A stretch of 64,000 nt of DNA from NCBI GenBank assembly GCA_029582165.1, contig CM055877.1, forward strand, positions 24,488,355-24,552,354, in the 5' to 3' direction. The stretch's first letter is position 1. Each line of letters begins with the position of its first letter. Of the stretch, positions 32,131-43,069 are shown in pieces. A program made the translations under genes and the position numbers. The notes below the pieces were generated by a model that saw nothing but the letters and a program-made list of their open reading frames with translations, was not told the DNA's origin and did not search any database. This stretch comes from Portulaca oleracea. Its lineage: Eukaryota; Streptophyta; Magnoliopsida; Caryophyllales; Portulacaceae.

Positions 32131-33203
32131 TTTTCTTACTGGTGGACAAGCTTACTGGTGCTGTGAAGGTTACAACTGTCAACAAGTCGGCGGCAGTCTA
32201 TGGGATACATTCACTTGGAAATGCGTGCATTGGGCAACATAAACCATATAATCAAGCTCCAATAATTAATTTCAATAGGGAAAAACAAATAGATGAGATG
32301 AGATACGTGGATGGATTGTCTATCGTGATCCCACATTATTAGTCCTTGCTACTACTGTCTAATATTGCATCTAAGATTTATAAATTATGGGTGTTTGTTT
32401 TTTTTAATTTATGTCCAAATTATATTTAAAAATCAACCAGAAAAAAAAATAAAGCCTATACTTCATTTGGTGACGACAAGAGTGATGCGTTCACGATGTT
32501 TGATCATATTTGTGCATGCTGTACACATGTGTTGCATGTTGTTATATTTCAGTTTGGCTCTAATTATTCAAATAAATATTTCATTATGTACATGGGTGGA
32601 AATCGCAAAATATATATGTTACACATTTCGAAATTTATGTTATTTCAGTGTTAATGTGTATTTATCACATATTAAATTTCCAAATTGCCTTGTGAGACAC
32701 AATATTATCCATCTCATTTCGAAAATAAATATGACACAAATTAAAAGTTGACAAATGGTTCGAAAACTCTTATGCTACTATATCTTTAATTTAGTGAAAC
32801 ATTTAAGTATTTAAAAGGATAAGATTCCAATAAATCGACAGGTCTGAAATTTAAGTACGCAGCAAGGAGATCAAAATCAATTTTGTGAAGCATAATAATT
32901 ACTTTTCAACTTCATTAAAAACATAGTTACTTTTGAGGCCTCGTGAGACTTGTATATATGTTTAACAACCTTCTATGTAATGTTGCTGATAAATCACATT
33001 TTAATCAGTTATGTTTGACAAATTGAACATTTGCATAAAAACAAGACATCAAATTTTATCTTAATTGCAAATTATAACAATTTGGTCATACTTGAAACTA
33101 ATTAGATCCCAAGATAATATGAATTTTAAACTATTTAAAATCACATTTAATTCTTTTCTTGGTTGTGACTAATTAAACACATACACGCACCCACCCACAC
33201 ATC
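32131..33203 (+). repeat. Repeat R, copy 1 (left part)
   Basis: From about 32141 this matches 53583-53665 plus 55990-57020 at high identity. It contains a short conserved open frame (32142-32342), an AT-rich middle, and ends at the foldback element. Both copies carry the same foldback at the same place, so the foldback was in R before R was copied. Confidence 0.8.
32142..32342 (+). pseudogene. Short open frame conserved in both copies of repeat R
   Basis: The frame includes TGAVKVTTVNKSAAVYGIHS, LGNACIGQHKPYNQAP and EMRYVDGLSIVIPHY, then a stop. The same frame and stop are present in copy 2 (55990-56155), with about four amino-acid changes. I do not recognise the family. It could be the last exon of a captured host gene. 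There is no ATG that is clearly a start, since the first Met (32142) lies at the border of homology. Confidence 0.4.
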
Positions 33204-33782
33204 CCAACAAACACTGGTTTTTTGCATTTTGGACCCTGAAATTTAGGGTAATTTATTTTTTGAACTCTTGATTTTATTAATTATTTTTTGGACCCTAAAG
33301 TTTATGGGTTGAATAAAAAAGGACCTTAAAGTTTGTAGGTTGAAAAAAAAGGCTCGTGTACTGCTTTTCTTTTTTTTCCCATGTTTGAATTTATATTCTG
33401 ACTAGTGTCAAACTTCAGGACTAAGGTTAAAACTAAGGTTAGTCCTGAAGTAATACACATTGCTTATTCATGTCGGAACTAATTAGACCCTAAAGTAACC
33501 AGGGTCTAAGTAGTTCCGACAAGAATAAGAGAGGTGTATTACAAGTTTAATATTACTTTTAACCTTAGTCCTAAAGTTTGGCGCTAATTGGGAGATAAAT
33601 TCAAACATAAGAAGAAGAAAAAGCAGTACACGAGCCTTTTTTTTCAACCTACAAACTTTAAGTTCCTTTTTTATTCAACCCATAAACATTAGGGTCTAAA
33701 AAATGAATAATAAAACCAAGGGTTGAAAAAATAAATTACCCTAAATTTCAGGGTCCAAAATGCAAACAACTCCAACAAACAC
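33204..33782. mobile_element. Foldback element (557 bp) with 11-bp target duplication
   Basis: CCAACAAACAC flanks both ends (33204-33214 and 33772-33782). The element at 33215-33771 is nearly all inverted repeat: the left arm starts GGTTTTTTGCATTTTGGACC and the right arm ends GGTCCAAAATGCAAACAAC, with matching blocks down to the centre near 33500 (GACCCTAAAGT and AGGGTC). Long terminal arms and a 9-11-bp duplication fit a Mutator-type foldback. It encodes no protein. A transcript could form a hairpin of about 275 bp. Confidence 0.85.
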
Positions 33783-33875
33783 ACAAATGTAATAGCTAGA
33801 CATTGTTCAAACACATAATTATATCAAGGAAAAACTTGTAGTGGTTGTCAATCATGACAACCACCACAACGAAAA

Positions 33876-34043
33876 TGTGAAGAATAACTAATTCAAATTA
33901 GTTATCCAAGTCATCAAGAATTAGTTAGTTGTTTCTTGTTATTGTACTCTTTTATATATAGTCATAACTCTCTCCTGTATTATTTACTTCTTCATAATAA
34001 TACAACAATTACAAGTTCTTTTTTGTCATTCTTTCTTTTTTCA
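33876..34043 (+). repeat. 5' LTR of the inverted Copia element
   Basis: 168 bp, starting TGTGAAGAATAAC and ending TTTCA before the PBS. TATA-like TATATATAG at about 33953. Confidence 0.9.
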
Positions 34044-34130
34044 TGGTATCAGAGCTCAAGGTATTTGCTTGAGCATTTCCTGGTTGCAATTAATTGTTGC
34101 AATTTTTCTTACATCTTTGAGGTTTAAGAA

Positions 34131-34230
34131 ATGGCTACTGGAGGATAAGGGTCATCCAGTGGTGGAGTAGACACTGGTCAAGGAACAGATCAGTCAAGAA
34201 TCAGAATGGATGAAGAAACTTACAATAATG
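34131..34230 (+). pseudogene. Copia gag start (remnant)
   Basis: The frame reads MATGG, a stop, then GSSSGGVDTGQGTDQS. It is the first 30 codons of gag, cut off by the inverted segment. Confidence 0.6.
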
Positions 34231-35430
34231 GGTCCCTTTAGATATCTTAACAGATGAATGGCTGCATCATATTGAGGTTCGGCTGGAGCTTGTAAAAATT
34301 GACTAAGATGTTGAACTGAATATGATATATCAGGCCTTGTGATAGTTAGATATTAAAGTCTTCCTATGATTCTTCTGTACTTCTCAGGTTCATCAAGAGG
34401 CTTTCCTTTATTTGCAGATAACTTCAATCCTTTTGAAAGTGGGAATTTTGCTGGTTTTGCTCCTAATAATCCTGCATCATTGAGAATATCAGAAATATAT
34501 TTCCTCTGATTTAATAAAGTACCTGACTTGGCTCTTGCAATCTCAATTCCAAGAAAATATCTAGCTGATCCTAAGTCTTTAATTGTGAAGGCTTGATGCA
34601 ACTGTTGTTTGAGCTTTAAAATTCCTTATTTATCACTCCCTGTAATGAGAAGATCATCTACATATACTAACACAATGGTAGTTAATCCATTAGTTTCTCT
34701 AGTAAACAAAGAATAATCATTTTTAGATTGAATAAAACCAACTTGCTTGAGAAACTTGCTCAACTCTAAATTCCATTGCCTTGAGGCTTGCTTTAATCCA
34801 TACAAAGATCTTTCTAGCTTATATACTTGACCTTTTGAAGTTTGATTATAGCCTTATGGCAGCAACATATAAACCTCCTCTTCCAAAAATCCATGTAAGA
34901 AAGCATTGTTTAGGTCAAGCTGATGAAGAGGCCAATCTTTGATTGTAGCCATAGCAATAAAAACTCTCACAGTTGAAAGCTTTGCTACAGGAGAAAAAGT
35001 GTGCTTGTAATCTTTATCTTTCACTTGTTCAAACCCTCTGATGACTAATCTGGCTTTGTATCTTTTAATATTTCCATCAGGCTTGAACTTCACTTTATAT
35101 ACCCATTTTGAAGTCAAAGCCTTCTTTCCAGGAGGTAAGTCTGTGAGAACCCATGTGCCATTCTTTTCTAGGGCTTGAATCTCTTTATTCATAGCTTCTA
35201 TCCAATCAGGTGATTGAGCAACCTGTTTATAGCTAGTAGGTTCTGGGACATGCATATTAGCAATCAAAGATGTAACATATTCTGATGAAAAATGTTGGAA
35301 ATCAACTGATTTTAATAATGGAAAAGCATTGTCTTCATTTATGCTTGTAAAACTGTGAGACATAGAAGAGGAAGTAGCAGAACTCTTCTTTTGAGGCTGG
35401 ATAAAGTCTTTTAATCAGGCTTGCTGTGAC
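34231..35430 (-). pseudogene. Inverted Copia pol segment (reverse transcriptase)
   Basis: The minus strand reads SPDWIEAMNKEIQALEKNGT, SKWVYKVKFKPDGNIKRYKA, LHQLDLNNAFLHGFLEEEVY, a stop, then VYKLERSLYGLKQASRQW, VLVYVDDLLITGSD, a stop, then FTIKDLGSARYFLGIEIARA and PEKYRRIIGRL. The catalytic YVDD is intact, but the stops and the inversion disable it. It is oriented opposite to its own LTRs. Confidence 0.9.
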
Positions 35431-35435
35431 TTGAA

Positions 35436-36159
35436 AAATAAAGGAAAGCCTCTTGATGAACCTGAGAAGTACAGAAGAATCATAGGAAGACTTTTATATC
35501 AAACTATCACAAGGCCTGATATATCATATTCGGTTCAACATCTTAGTCAATTTTTACAAGCTCCGACCGAACCTCAATATGATGCAGCCATTCATGTGTT
35601 AAGATATCTAAAGGGAACCATTAATCGAGGATTATTCTTTTCAGCAGATTCTGATCTTAAGGTTCAAGCCTATTGCGATGCAGATTGGGGAGTTTTTCAA
35701 ATGACAGCAAGATCACTTACTGGATATGCTGTGTTTCTTGGTAAATGTTTAGTATCATGGAAAACTAAGAAACAAAATACAGTAGCAAAATCCACAGCTG
35801 AAGCAGAATACCAAGCAATGTCAACTATTACCTCTGAGTTGGTTTGGATCACTAATCTCATTCAGGATCTGAAGTTGCCATTAGAGCTTCCTGTCATGAT
35901 GCACTGTGATAATAAAGCGGCAATGCATATAGCAGAAAATCTGGTCTTTCATGAAAGGACCAAACACCTCAATATTGACTGTCATTACACAAGAGACAAG
36001 CTGCTAGAAGGTTTTCTTAGCATCTCTTATGTGTCATCAAATGAGCAAATAGGAGACATTTTAACCAAGCCCCTAGGAGAGCATCAGAATGATTATTTGT
36101 CTACCAAGCTCGGTCTTCTGGACAAACCTTCAAAGGGGGGGGGGGGATGTGAAGAATAA
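35436..36159 (+). pseudogene. Copia RNase H segment
   Basis: The open frame reads [89 protein letters not shown] and GDILTKPL. These are the Copia RNase H landmarks, including the D (CDADW), E (AEAEY) and D (CDNKAA) catalytic positions. It is uninterrupted to the stop near the PPT. It is disconnected from its reverse transcriptase by the inversion and has no natural start codon. Confidence 0.9.
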
Positions 36160-36315
36160 CTAATTCAAATTAGTTATCCAAGTCATCAAGAATTAGTTAG
36201 TTGTTTCTTGTTATTGTACTCTTCTATATATAGTCATAACTCTCTCCTGTATTATTTACTTATTCATAATAATACAACAATTACAAGTTCTTTTCTGTCA
36301 TTCTTTCTTTTCTCA
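36148..36315 (+). repeat. 3' LTR of the inverted Copia element
   Basis: 168 bp, directly after the 12-base G run; ends TCTCA; GAAAA duplication follows. Confidence 0.9.
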
Positions 36316-36320
36316 GAAAA

Positions 36321-36926
36321 CAAAGTTCATTCATACATATGTCAGCTTTCATTTTCATCATTCATTTTTTTTCTTTATTATAACATTATAAATATATTTT
36401 CTTAATTAATTTTTTTAATTAAAATTTAAATATCTTAACTCAAATTTTTGCCCTAGTATACGAGCATATTTTGAAAAATATTTATTTTAAATATTTTAGA
36501 TGAAATAAATTTAAAAATAAATTTTATAATTTATACTAAATAAAAAAACAAACATTTAAGATAAAACATAACACATGTTCGAGTAATTAGATTTATTTTA
36601 GCTATGGTAGTTGTCATGGTTGACCACCATCATAAGTGTATCCATATCGTAAAATCAGCAAAGTTGTAGTATGTTTTAGTCATTATGATTGCTCAAAAAG
36701 TGAACCGGGTATCTCATTGGAGGAAAAATGAACATAAACAAATACTTAAATAAATGATTGAATATTTACCAAGCTATATCTTCCTCCTGAATAAAACAAA
36801 TTCTGAGTAAGAAGCCACTCTTACTTGATTTCAATAATAACAAAGTTAAGTTGTATCAGAAGTTAATTATATTATCCAAATAAAGTATATTTTTTACAAA
36901 CGTTAAAGAAAAGGTATTTCAATGAA
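36321..36926. other. AT-rich spacer
   Basis: No gene. Near 36607 the phrase GTAGTTGTCATGGTTGACCACC resembles GTGGTTGTCAATCATGACAACC at 33841-33863, so the Copia element may sit inside an older repeat. Confidence 0.5.
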
Positions 36927-36931
36927 TTTTC

Positions 36932-37820
36932 TGAAAGAACCCTAGAGGGGGGGTGAACAGGGTTATGAAAATTTTCTGCACAAATGATCACTTATAAAGG
37001 ACGTCAGGTTCTTAATCTAACTAGATTAAGATTCAATATAATGCAGGAATAAGATAATGGACAATAAGCGTATATTGAACAACTTCCTTTATTATATTGA
37101 AACAGAATGAAGTAATACAACCTCAGATGAATGTCCTTAGGTTGTACACAGAACTGAGCACCTTGCAGACGACGCTTCTTATTTTATGAATAACAACACC
37201 CACCAAAATCACCCTTTGGTGTTTAAACTCAATCGATCCTAAGTCCGTCTAGGAATCGATTTTACAAGTATCAATCAACCCTAAATCCGTTAAGGATTGA
37301 TTACACTCAACTTCTCACAAACACAACAACTCGCAAGAACACAAAATAGAAAACGCTATTTCTATTTCGAACACCCGATTTCTTCCGTGGAATCGTTGAT
37401 TTCTTCCTTTCTCCAAGTCTTCTATTTATGTTGCTGGTTGAGTGTAATGAGTCGTTGGAGAGTTGTCCAAGATTGGATGTTCTTCTTCCTTCCATTCTTG
37501 ATAGTTTCCTTAGATGGCGCCTTCCATATTTGATGCGGATTCTGGAAATCATATCATCATGCAAGGCTTTCCTGAAATAAGAAGGTAGCAACTAGTTAAT
37601 CTAATTAGGAGACGAATAAAATCCAAATCTTCCCAGAGTATATTCCATAAAACTTCCCTGTTTGTTTTTTTGCTCTTTTTAGTCTTTCACATCAAAACGT
37701 ATTCCTTGCTGTTTGTATTCTTTGTCCTTCACTGTCTTGCTGAATGTCCTTGCTGCTGGCAAGGTAAACTTCCTTGATCCTACACAGACCAATGTCCTTT
37801 GCACAGAGGAGGTTTCTACA
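36932..37820 (-). repeat. 3' LTR of the Sirevirus-like element
   Basis: 889 bp; minus strand starts TGTAGAAACCTCC and ends GGGTTCTTTCA. Confidence 0.95.
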
Positions 37821-38091
37821 ATCTCCCCCTTTTTGAGTGAAGACAAAAACTCCATGGCAATGTTTTAGCAATAGTAATGTATGCAGCATACAGAAGAAAT
37901 TTATGCATAGCAGCAGTTAATGGTTATGCATAGCGGCAGTTAATGGTTTAGTTACAGACCAAAAGGAACAGAGCAAAACAACACAGCAAAAACCAATAAT
38001 TAATCTCCCCCTTTTTTGCTTTCACTAGAAAATGAAACAGGAGGTATGTTTGGCACAAGAACAACGTTTGTGAATTGCGTAAAAAGAGTTT

Positions 38092-39279
38092 TTAGGGGAG
38101 GGGAACACTAGGATCAACTTCATCAGGGTTGGGACTTGCTTCAGCAGCAGGAGATGAGTATGGAGTGGCCAGAGTGATCTGAGTGGATGGTGGCATGGAT
38201 GAGATGACATTCATCAGAGAGGTGATGGCTTTGCTGATGGATGCATGCACTGCATGGAGACCTTGAACTTTTTTGTGGAGAGCATGTACCTTAGTGCGGA
38301 GGTCGGATACTTGCACTTGCAAAGCATCCTGAACGTCCTTGGCAGCAACAGCTGAGGAGCTTTCCTGAACGGCCTTGATCTCATCTGAGTGAAGCCATGT
38401 ACCATCATCTTGTTTATGGTATCCTAGGCTTTTGAGAAGGGGAATGTCGATGGTAGCGATATTCACATATGCTTGGTCGGAAGTGGCAAGGGGAACCTGA
38501 TGGGCCTGGAAGACTTTGGTGAGAAGGTTGCAGTAAGGCAGGGGTCCAAACATGGAGGATGCGGCTCGGATAAGATGGGTGATGACAATGTCTTCTACCT
38601 TAGGGTGTCTACCATTCATGATGTTCAGAATAAAGTATGCACAGGCTTCATTTAAGGTTTCTTTGTTGGATCCTCTAGGCAGAATGGTGCGGACAATTGT
38701 GTAGTATAGAAAGTGAGCTTCGGAGGTTAAGGCGGTGTACTGAGTGTTTTTGGTCTCAGAAGGTCGGCCATATAGTTTGAGGAGTTTATGTTTTGGATCA
38801 GACGGCAAGGGAAGAGGGGACTTCGCAATGCTAAGTATGAGATGCAGAATCTTTTCAACATGATTAGCGGAGAGCAAGAGGTCAATACCTGATACTTTCG
38901 AATGAAGCGTTTTCCCTGGATTGACCACTAGGTTGGCGAAGGATTGATGAACAAACGTTGGGTAAACACTTTGGTCACAGCCGAAGAAGGCCTGACAACC
39001 TATGTCTTTGAGAGTCGAGAAAGATGAGAAAGCTTCGATGAGGGAGTCCAGATCTACAGTGTCGCAGCATAACATCGGCCTTTTGGAAAAGATTTCCAAA
39101 CGTTGTTGAGGGGAAATTTAGAGTGATAAGTTGGATGATGGTGGGGGAACGGTGATGGCATCGGAGGAGGAACTGTGGGAGTTGGTGGAGTCAGGAGGAA
39201 TGGGTGGTGTTTTACTAGAGCATGTTCGTTTGGCAACCCCAGATGAGGCCGCAGTTTTGAGGGCGGGTCACTTTCCCAT
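38092..39279 (-). pseudogene. Extra 3' ORF of the Sirevirus-like element
   Basis: The open part (38092-39099, 335 codons) encodes YPTFVHQSFANLVVNPGK, SKVSGIDLLLSANHVEKILH, TALTSEAHFLYYTIVRTILP, HPKVEDIVITHLIRAASSMF, a predicted coiled coil (VSDLRTKVHALHKKVQGLHA), and a proline-rich end. The order resembles the plant 'putative plant transposon protein' domain found in many retroelements, and the position is that of Sirevirus env-like or additional ORFs. I see no signal peptide or membrane helix, so an envelope role is not supported. Upstream, MGK and two stops (about 39268 and 39118) suggest the ORF once began at 39279. Confidence 0.65.
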
Positions 39280-39833
39280 GGAGACAGTGAGAGAGATATG
39301 GTTGGGGTGAAAGAGATGGTTTGAGAGATGAGGGAGATTGAGTGGGGACGGATGATGGTTGTTAAAGAGAGTTGATGGGGAAGGTGGGTGGTTGTAGAAG
39401 GAAAGGGGAGGTTTTAATTTTGGGAAGGATCAAGAATTGTGGGGAAGTGGGGAATTGATGACGGAAGAGAGATTTGATGGGGAACATCAATCATGATGAC
39501 GTAAGAAAGAGATTGAGCGAGAGTGAGGGGAAAAACGAGGAAGGAAAAAGAAATTAAATTTGAATTTTGAAATCTTGATGAAAGTGGAAAGGATTTTTCG
39601 ATGAAAGAAATTGTGAAGAAAAGGGCAAAGTTCTTTAGGAAATGCATTTGAGTAAAAGGAGGTTATACTTAAGCAGTTATGAGGGAACTGTTAGTATAAC
39701 CATGTGCCAGGATCTATGTGAGAGAGCTCAATATGGATCCAGGACAAGGATATCAAGGACCTTTGTGAGCAGTTTTAGGTTTAGAAACATACCTGGAGGG
39801 GAAGGACCTTAGCTCCCCCTGGAAAGGAGGACT

Positions 39834-40510
39834 CTAGCTCCCCCTGAACTGGTCGGTTGGTTGTAACATGCCAAGTTCCCTTCTGTTGGTGATGAAGTGC
39901 TCAGTGGGAAGGGGCTTAGTGAAAATATCGGCCAGTTGTTGATGTGTGGGTACGAAGTCCATAGTGATATGGCCTTTGTCCACATGATCTTTGATAAAAT
40001 GGTGTCGTACTTCAATATGTTTGGTGCGGGAATGCTGAACTGGATTTTTGGTGATTTGGATTGCACTTTGATTATCATATTTGATTGGAGTACTTGAGGT
40101 TTCGATGCCAAGGTCCTTTATCTGTTGCTTGATCCACAAGAGTTGTGCACAACAAGCACCGGCAGCAATGTACTCAGCTTCTGCTGTGGAGAGGGCAACG
40201 ACATTTTGCTTCTTTGATTGCCAGGATATGAGTGATAGGCCTAGCATTTGGCATCGTCCTGAAGTGCTTTTTCAATCAGTTCTGGATCCAGCAAAATCGA
40301 CGTCTGAGTATCCAACAAGATGAAGGGAGTTGTTGCTAGGATACCATAGCCCAAGGTCCTTTGTGCCTGCAAGATATCTTAGGATTCTTTTGATAGCAAC
40401 CAAGTGAGATTCCTTATGAGCACTTTGAAAGTGTGCACACACACACACATGCTGAACATAATGTCTTCAAGACTAGCGGTTAGATAGAGGAGAGATCCAA
40501 TCATACCTCA
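39834..40510 (-). pseudogene. Sirevirus-like RNase H
   Basis: The frame at 39834-40247 shows SWQSKKQNVVALSTAEAEYI, YDNQSAIQITKNPVQHSRTK and HHFIKDHVDKG, ending in QQLADIFTKPLP. The first part of the domain (40250-40510) is broken by stops and shifts. A (CA)n run at 40434-40449 lies within it and probably caused one shift. Confidence 0.85.
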
Positions 40511-41272
40511 GTATTATTTGTCAAAAATGGCCTTACCGTTATGATCATGATCAAGCTTTAAGGTGGAGGACAATTGGGTGCTAGAATACTTGACATTTTC
40601 AAGCCCATATTTCTTTAGGAGTTCTTTGACATACTTACTCTGATTGATGAAGATGCCATCTTCATGCTGCTTGATTTGTAAGCCAAGGAAGAATTTAAGT
40701 TCTCCCACAAGGCTCATTTCAAATTCCTTTCTCATAAGATCAGAGATGTCCTTTACTAGGATTTCATTAGTAGCACCAAATATAATGTCATCTACATAAA
40801 CTTGAATTATAGTGGAGTCCTGACCTGAGGTTTTGATGAACAGTGTTTTGTCTATGAGACCTCTCGTGAATCCATTTCTTAGAAGAAAGGAGCTTAATCT
40901 CTCATACCAAGCCATGGGTGCTTGTTTTAGCCCGTAAAGGGCCTTCTGAAGTCTGTAAACATGAGTGTCTGGATTTTGTTGTTCAAATCCTGGAGGTTGC
41001 TCCACATAGACTTCTTCTTTTAGGTATCCATTGAGGAAGGCACTTTTTACATCCATTTGATATAGCTTCATGTGAGTTGATGAAGCATAGGCAAGAAGTA
41101 TTCGAATGGCCTCTAGTCTTGCAATTGGAGCGAAGGTTTCCTCATAGTCGATGCCTTCTTCTTGGTTGTATCCTTTGGCAACTAATCTTGCCTTGTTTCT
41201 TGTGACAGTGCCATGTTCATCTAATTTGTTGCGGTAGACCCATTTTACACCAATGACGGGGTGGTGTTCGGG
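40511..41272 (-). pseudogene. Sirevirus-like reverse transcriptase
   Basis: The open frame at 40514-41071 reads [54 protein letters not shown] and [20 protein letters not shown]. Upstream, to 41272, [20 protein letters not shown] is readable. The catalytic YVDD is intact. A stop follows KAIFDK at 40514. Confidence 0.9.
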
Positions 41273-43069
41273 TCATAGGACAAGCTTCCACACTTTGTTG
41301 TGCTCGAATTGGTTTAATTCTTCTTGCATGGCTAGGATCCAGTTGCTGTCCTTTAAAGCTTCTTCAGGTCCTTTGGGTTCAATCTGAGAAACAAATGCGT
41401 GAAAAGCACAAAAGTTTCTAAGAGAGGATCGAGTTCTAATACCTATTTCCAGACCTGAAAGGTGGTTATCAGCCAGATGAGTAGGTTTGAACCTGAAGGT
41501 CCTTGATGGCTCCTCAATGTTTTGTTGTGCAGTCTCGACGATTTGAGGAGTTTCTATTGGTGAAGGTCCTTGGCCGTCACTGAAGGAAGGTCCTTGTTCT
41601 GTATCATGTGAAGGTCCTTGTACTTCATTTTCCTCATGTTCTGAAGTTGATTGCATGATGTCATCTGGAGGAGGTTCTTCATTTTGTTGAAGAGGACCTT
41701 GCTGAAATATACGAGGTGTGTCCTCCTCATCATCATCTTGATGAATCTGGAATTTGATGGAGGACCTTTCTGATGGAGTGGTGGCAGTTTCATCGAAGAC
41801 AACATGAATGGATTCTTCCACCTTTTTGGATGCTTTAATGTAGACTCTGTAGGCCTTGCTAGATAAGGAATATCCTACCAGAATTCCTTCTTCACTTCTT
41901 GGCTCAAATTTGCTTAAAGCCTTTTTGCCATTGTTATGAACGAAGCATTTGCATCCAATGGCCTTGAGATGAGCTACATTTGGTGTCTTACCCTTGAACA
42001 ACTCATAGGGTGTCTTCTTTATGAAGGACCTTATGGTACATCTGTTGAGAATATACTTTGAAGCATTTATAATTTCAGCCCAAAGAAAAAGGGATAGATT
42101 GTTCTCACAGATGATTGTTCTAGCCATGTTTTCCAGTGTGCGTTGTTCAACCACACCATTCTGTTGTGGTGTCCTTGGGGCAGAGAAATTATGTGTAACA
42201 CCTTCTTGATCATGGAATTTTCCAAATTGGTCTCGATTATCAAACTCTCTTCCATGATCTGTTCTTATAGACACCAGACTGAGTCCAGTAAGGACCTTGA
42301 GTTGTCTGTATAGTTTCTCAAATTCTGAGTAAGCCTCTGTCTTATCCTTCAAAAATAGAACCCAGGTAAATCTTGAATAATCATCAACAATGACTAGTAT
42401 GTATGAGCGTCCTCCTAGACTTTTGTATGGAATTGGTCCACAGAGGTCCATATGCAACAATTCTAAACATCTAGAGGTGGTTACTTGAGACACAGGTTTA
42501 AAGGAGGTTCTAGTCTGTTTGCCTCTTGTGCATGCATCACATACTTTGTCACGAATGAAGATTTGAGATGGTAGTCCTCTAACCAATCCTAGGTGTTTTA
42601 ACTTTTGAAGGGTTTTCATGTTCACATGTCCTAATCTACGATGCCATAACCAGGTATCATCTGATGCAACTCTAGGACAGGTGAGGTCATTTGTCATATG
42701 ATCACTGAGGTCAATAACATACACATTGTTCATCCGATGACCGCTAAGGACTATTTCATGGGATTCTTTCTCTACAACACATGAGTTCTTATTGAACCAA
42801 ACTTTATAACCCCTATCACAAAACTGAGAAATACTTAAAAGATTATACTCTAAACCTTCTACATAATATATATCATTTATACAATTGACTGAGTCCTTAC
42901 CGACCTTGCCGACTCCAAGGATTTTCCCTTGGCTTTTGTCTCCAAACGTTACCTTCCCACCCTTGTTGTCCTTGAGTTCCCTGAATTTGGTTGGATCTCC
43001 AGTCATGTGTCTCGAGCATCCGCTGTCCAAATACGAGAGGTCGTTGTGAGCCCTGAGACATACCTGCAC
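41273..43069 (-). pseudogene. Sirevirus-like protease and integrase
   Basis: A 598-codon frame. The protease has its active site at YLDSGCSRHMTGD (residues about 13-25). The integrase zinc region is LWHRRLGHVNMKTLQKL ... VCDACTRGKQ. The catalytic core has HMDLCGP, SIRTDHGREFDN and PQQNGVVEQ, so D, D and E are present. The linker to reverse transcriptase is acidic, then ends LKDSNWILAMQEELNQFEHN. It joins gag by a frameshift near 43070 and RT by a stop near 41273. The frame is long and well kept, suggesting a relatively recent insertion. Confidence 0.9.

Larger units (their letters stand above)
33876..36315 (+). mobile_element. Short Copia element with internal inversion
   Basis: The LTRs (33876-34043 and 36148-36315, 168 bp each, about five differences) are flanked by GAAAA duplications (33871-33875 and 36316-36320). 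PBS TGGTATCAGAGC is at 34044-34055. The PPT is CAAA plus a 12-base G run (36132-36147). The interior is rearranged: after about 100 bp of gag start, the segment 34231-35430 lies in reverse orientation (linker, reverse transcriptase, start of RNase H), and the RNase H part resumes on the plus strand. A 183-bp stretch is present in both orientations. Confidence 0.9.

Noticed and set aside
34231..35430. A second Copia element nested in opposite orientation
   Set aside because: No LTRs or target duplication border the inverted part, and it shares 183 bp with the host element, so inversion within one element is simpler.
38092..39279. Envelope gene of a retrovirus-like element
   Set aside because: No signal peptide, no transmembrane helix and no cysteine-rich ectodomain visible. 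Only the position would fit.
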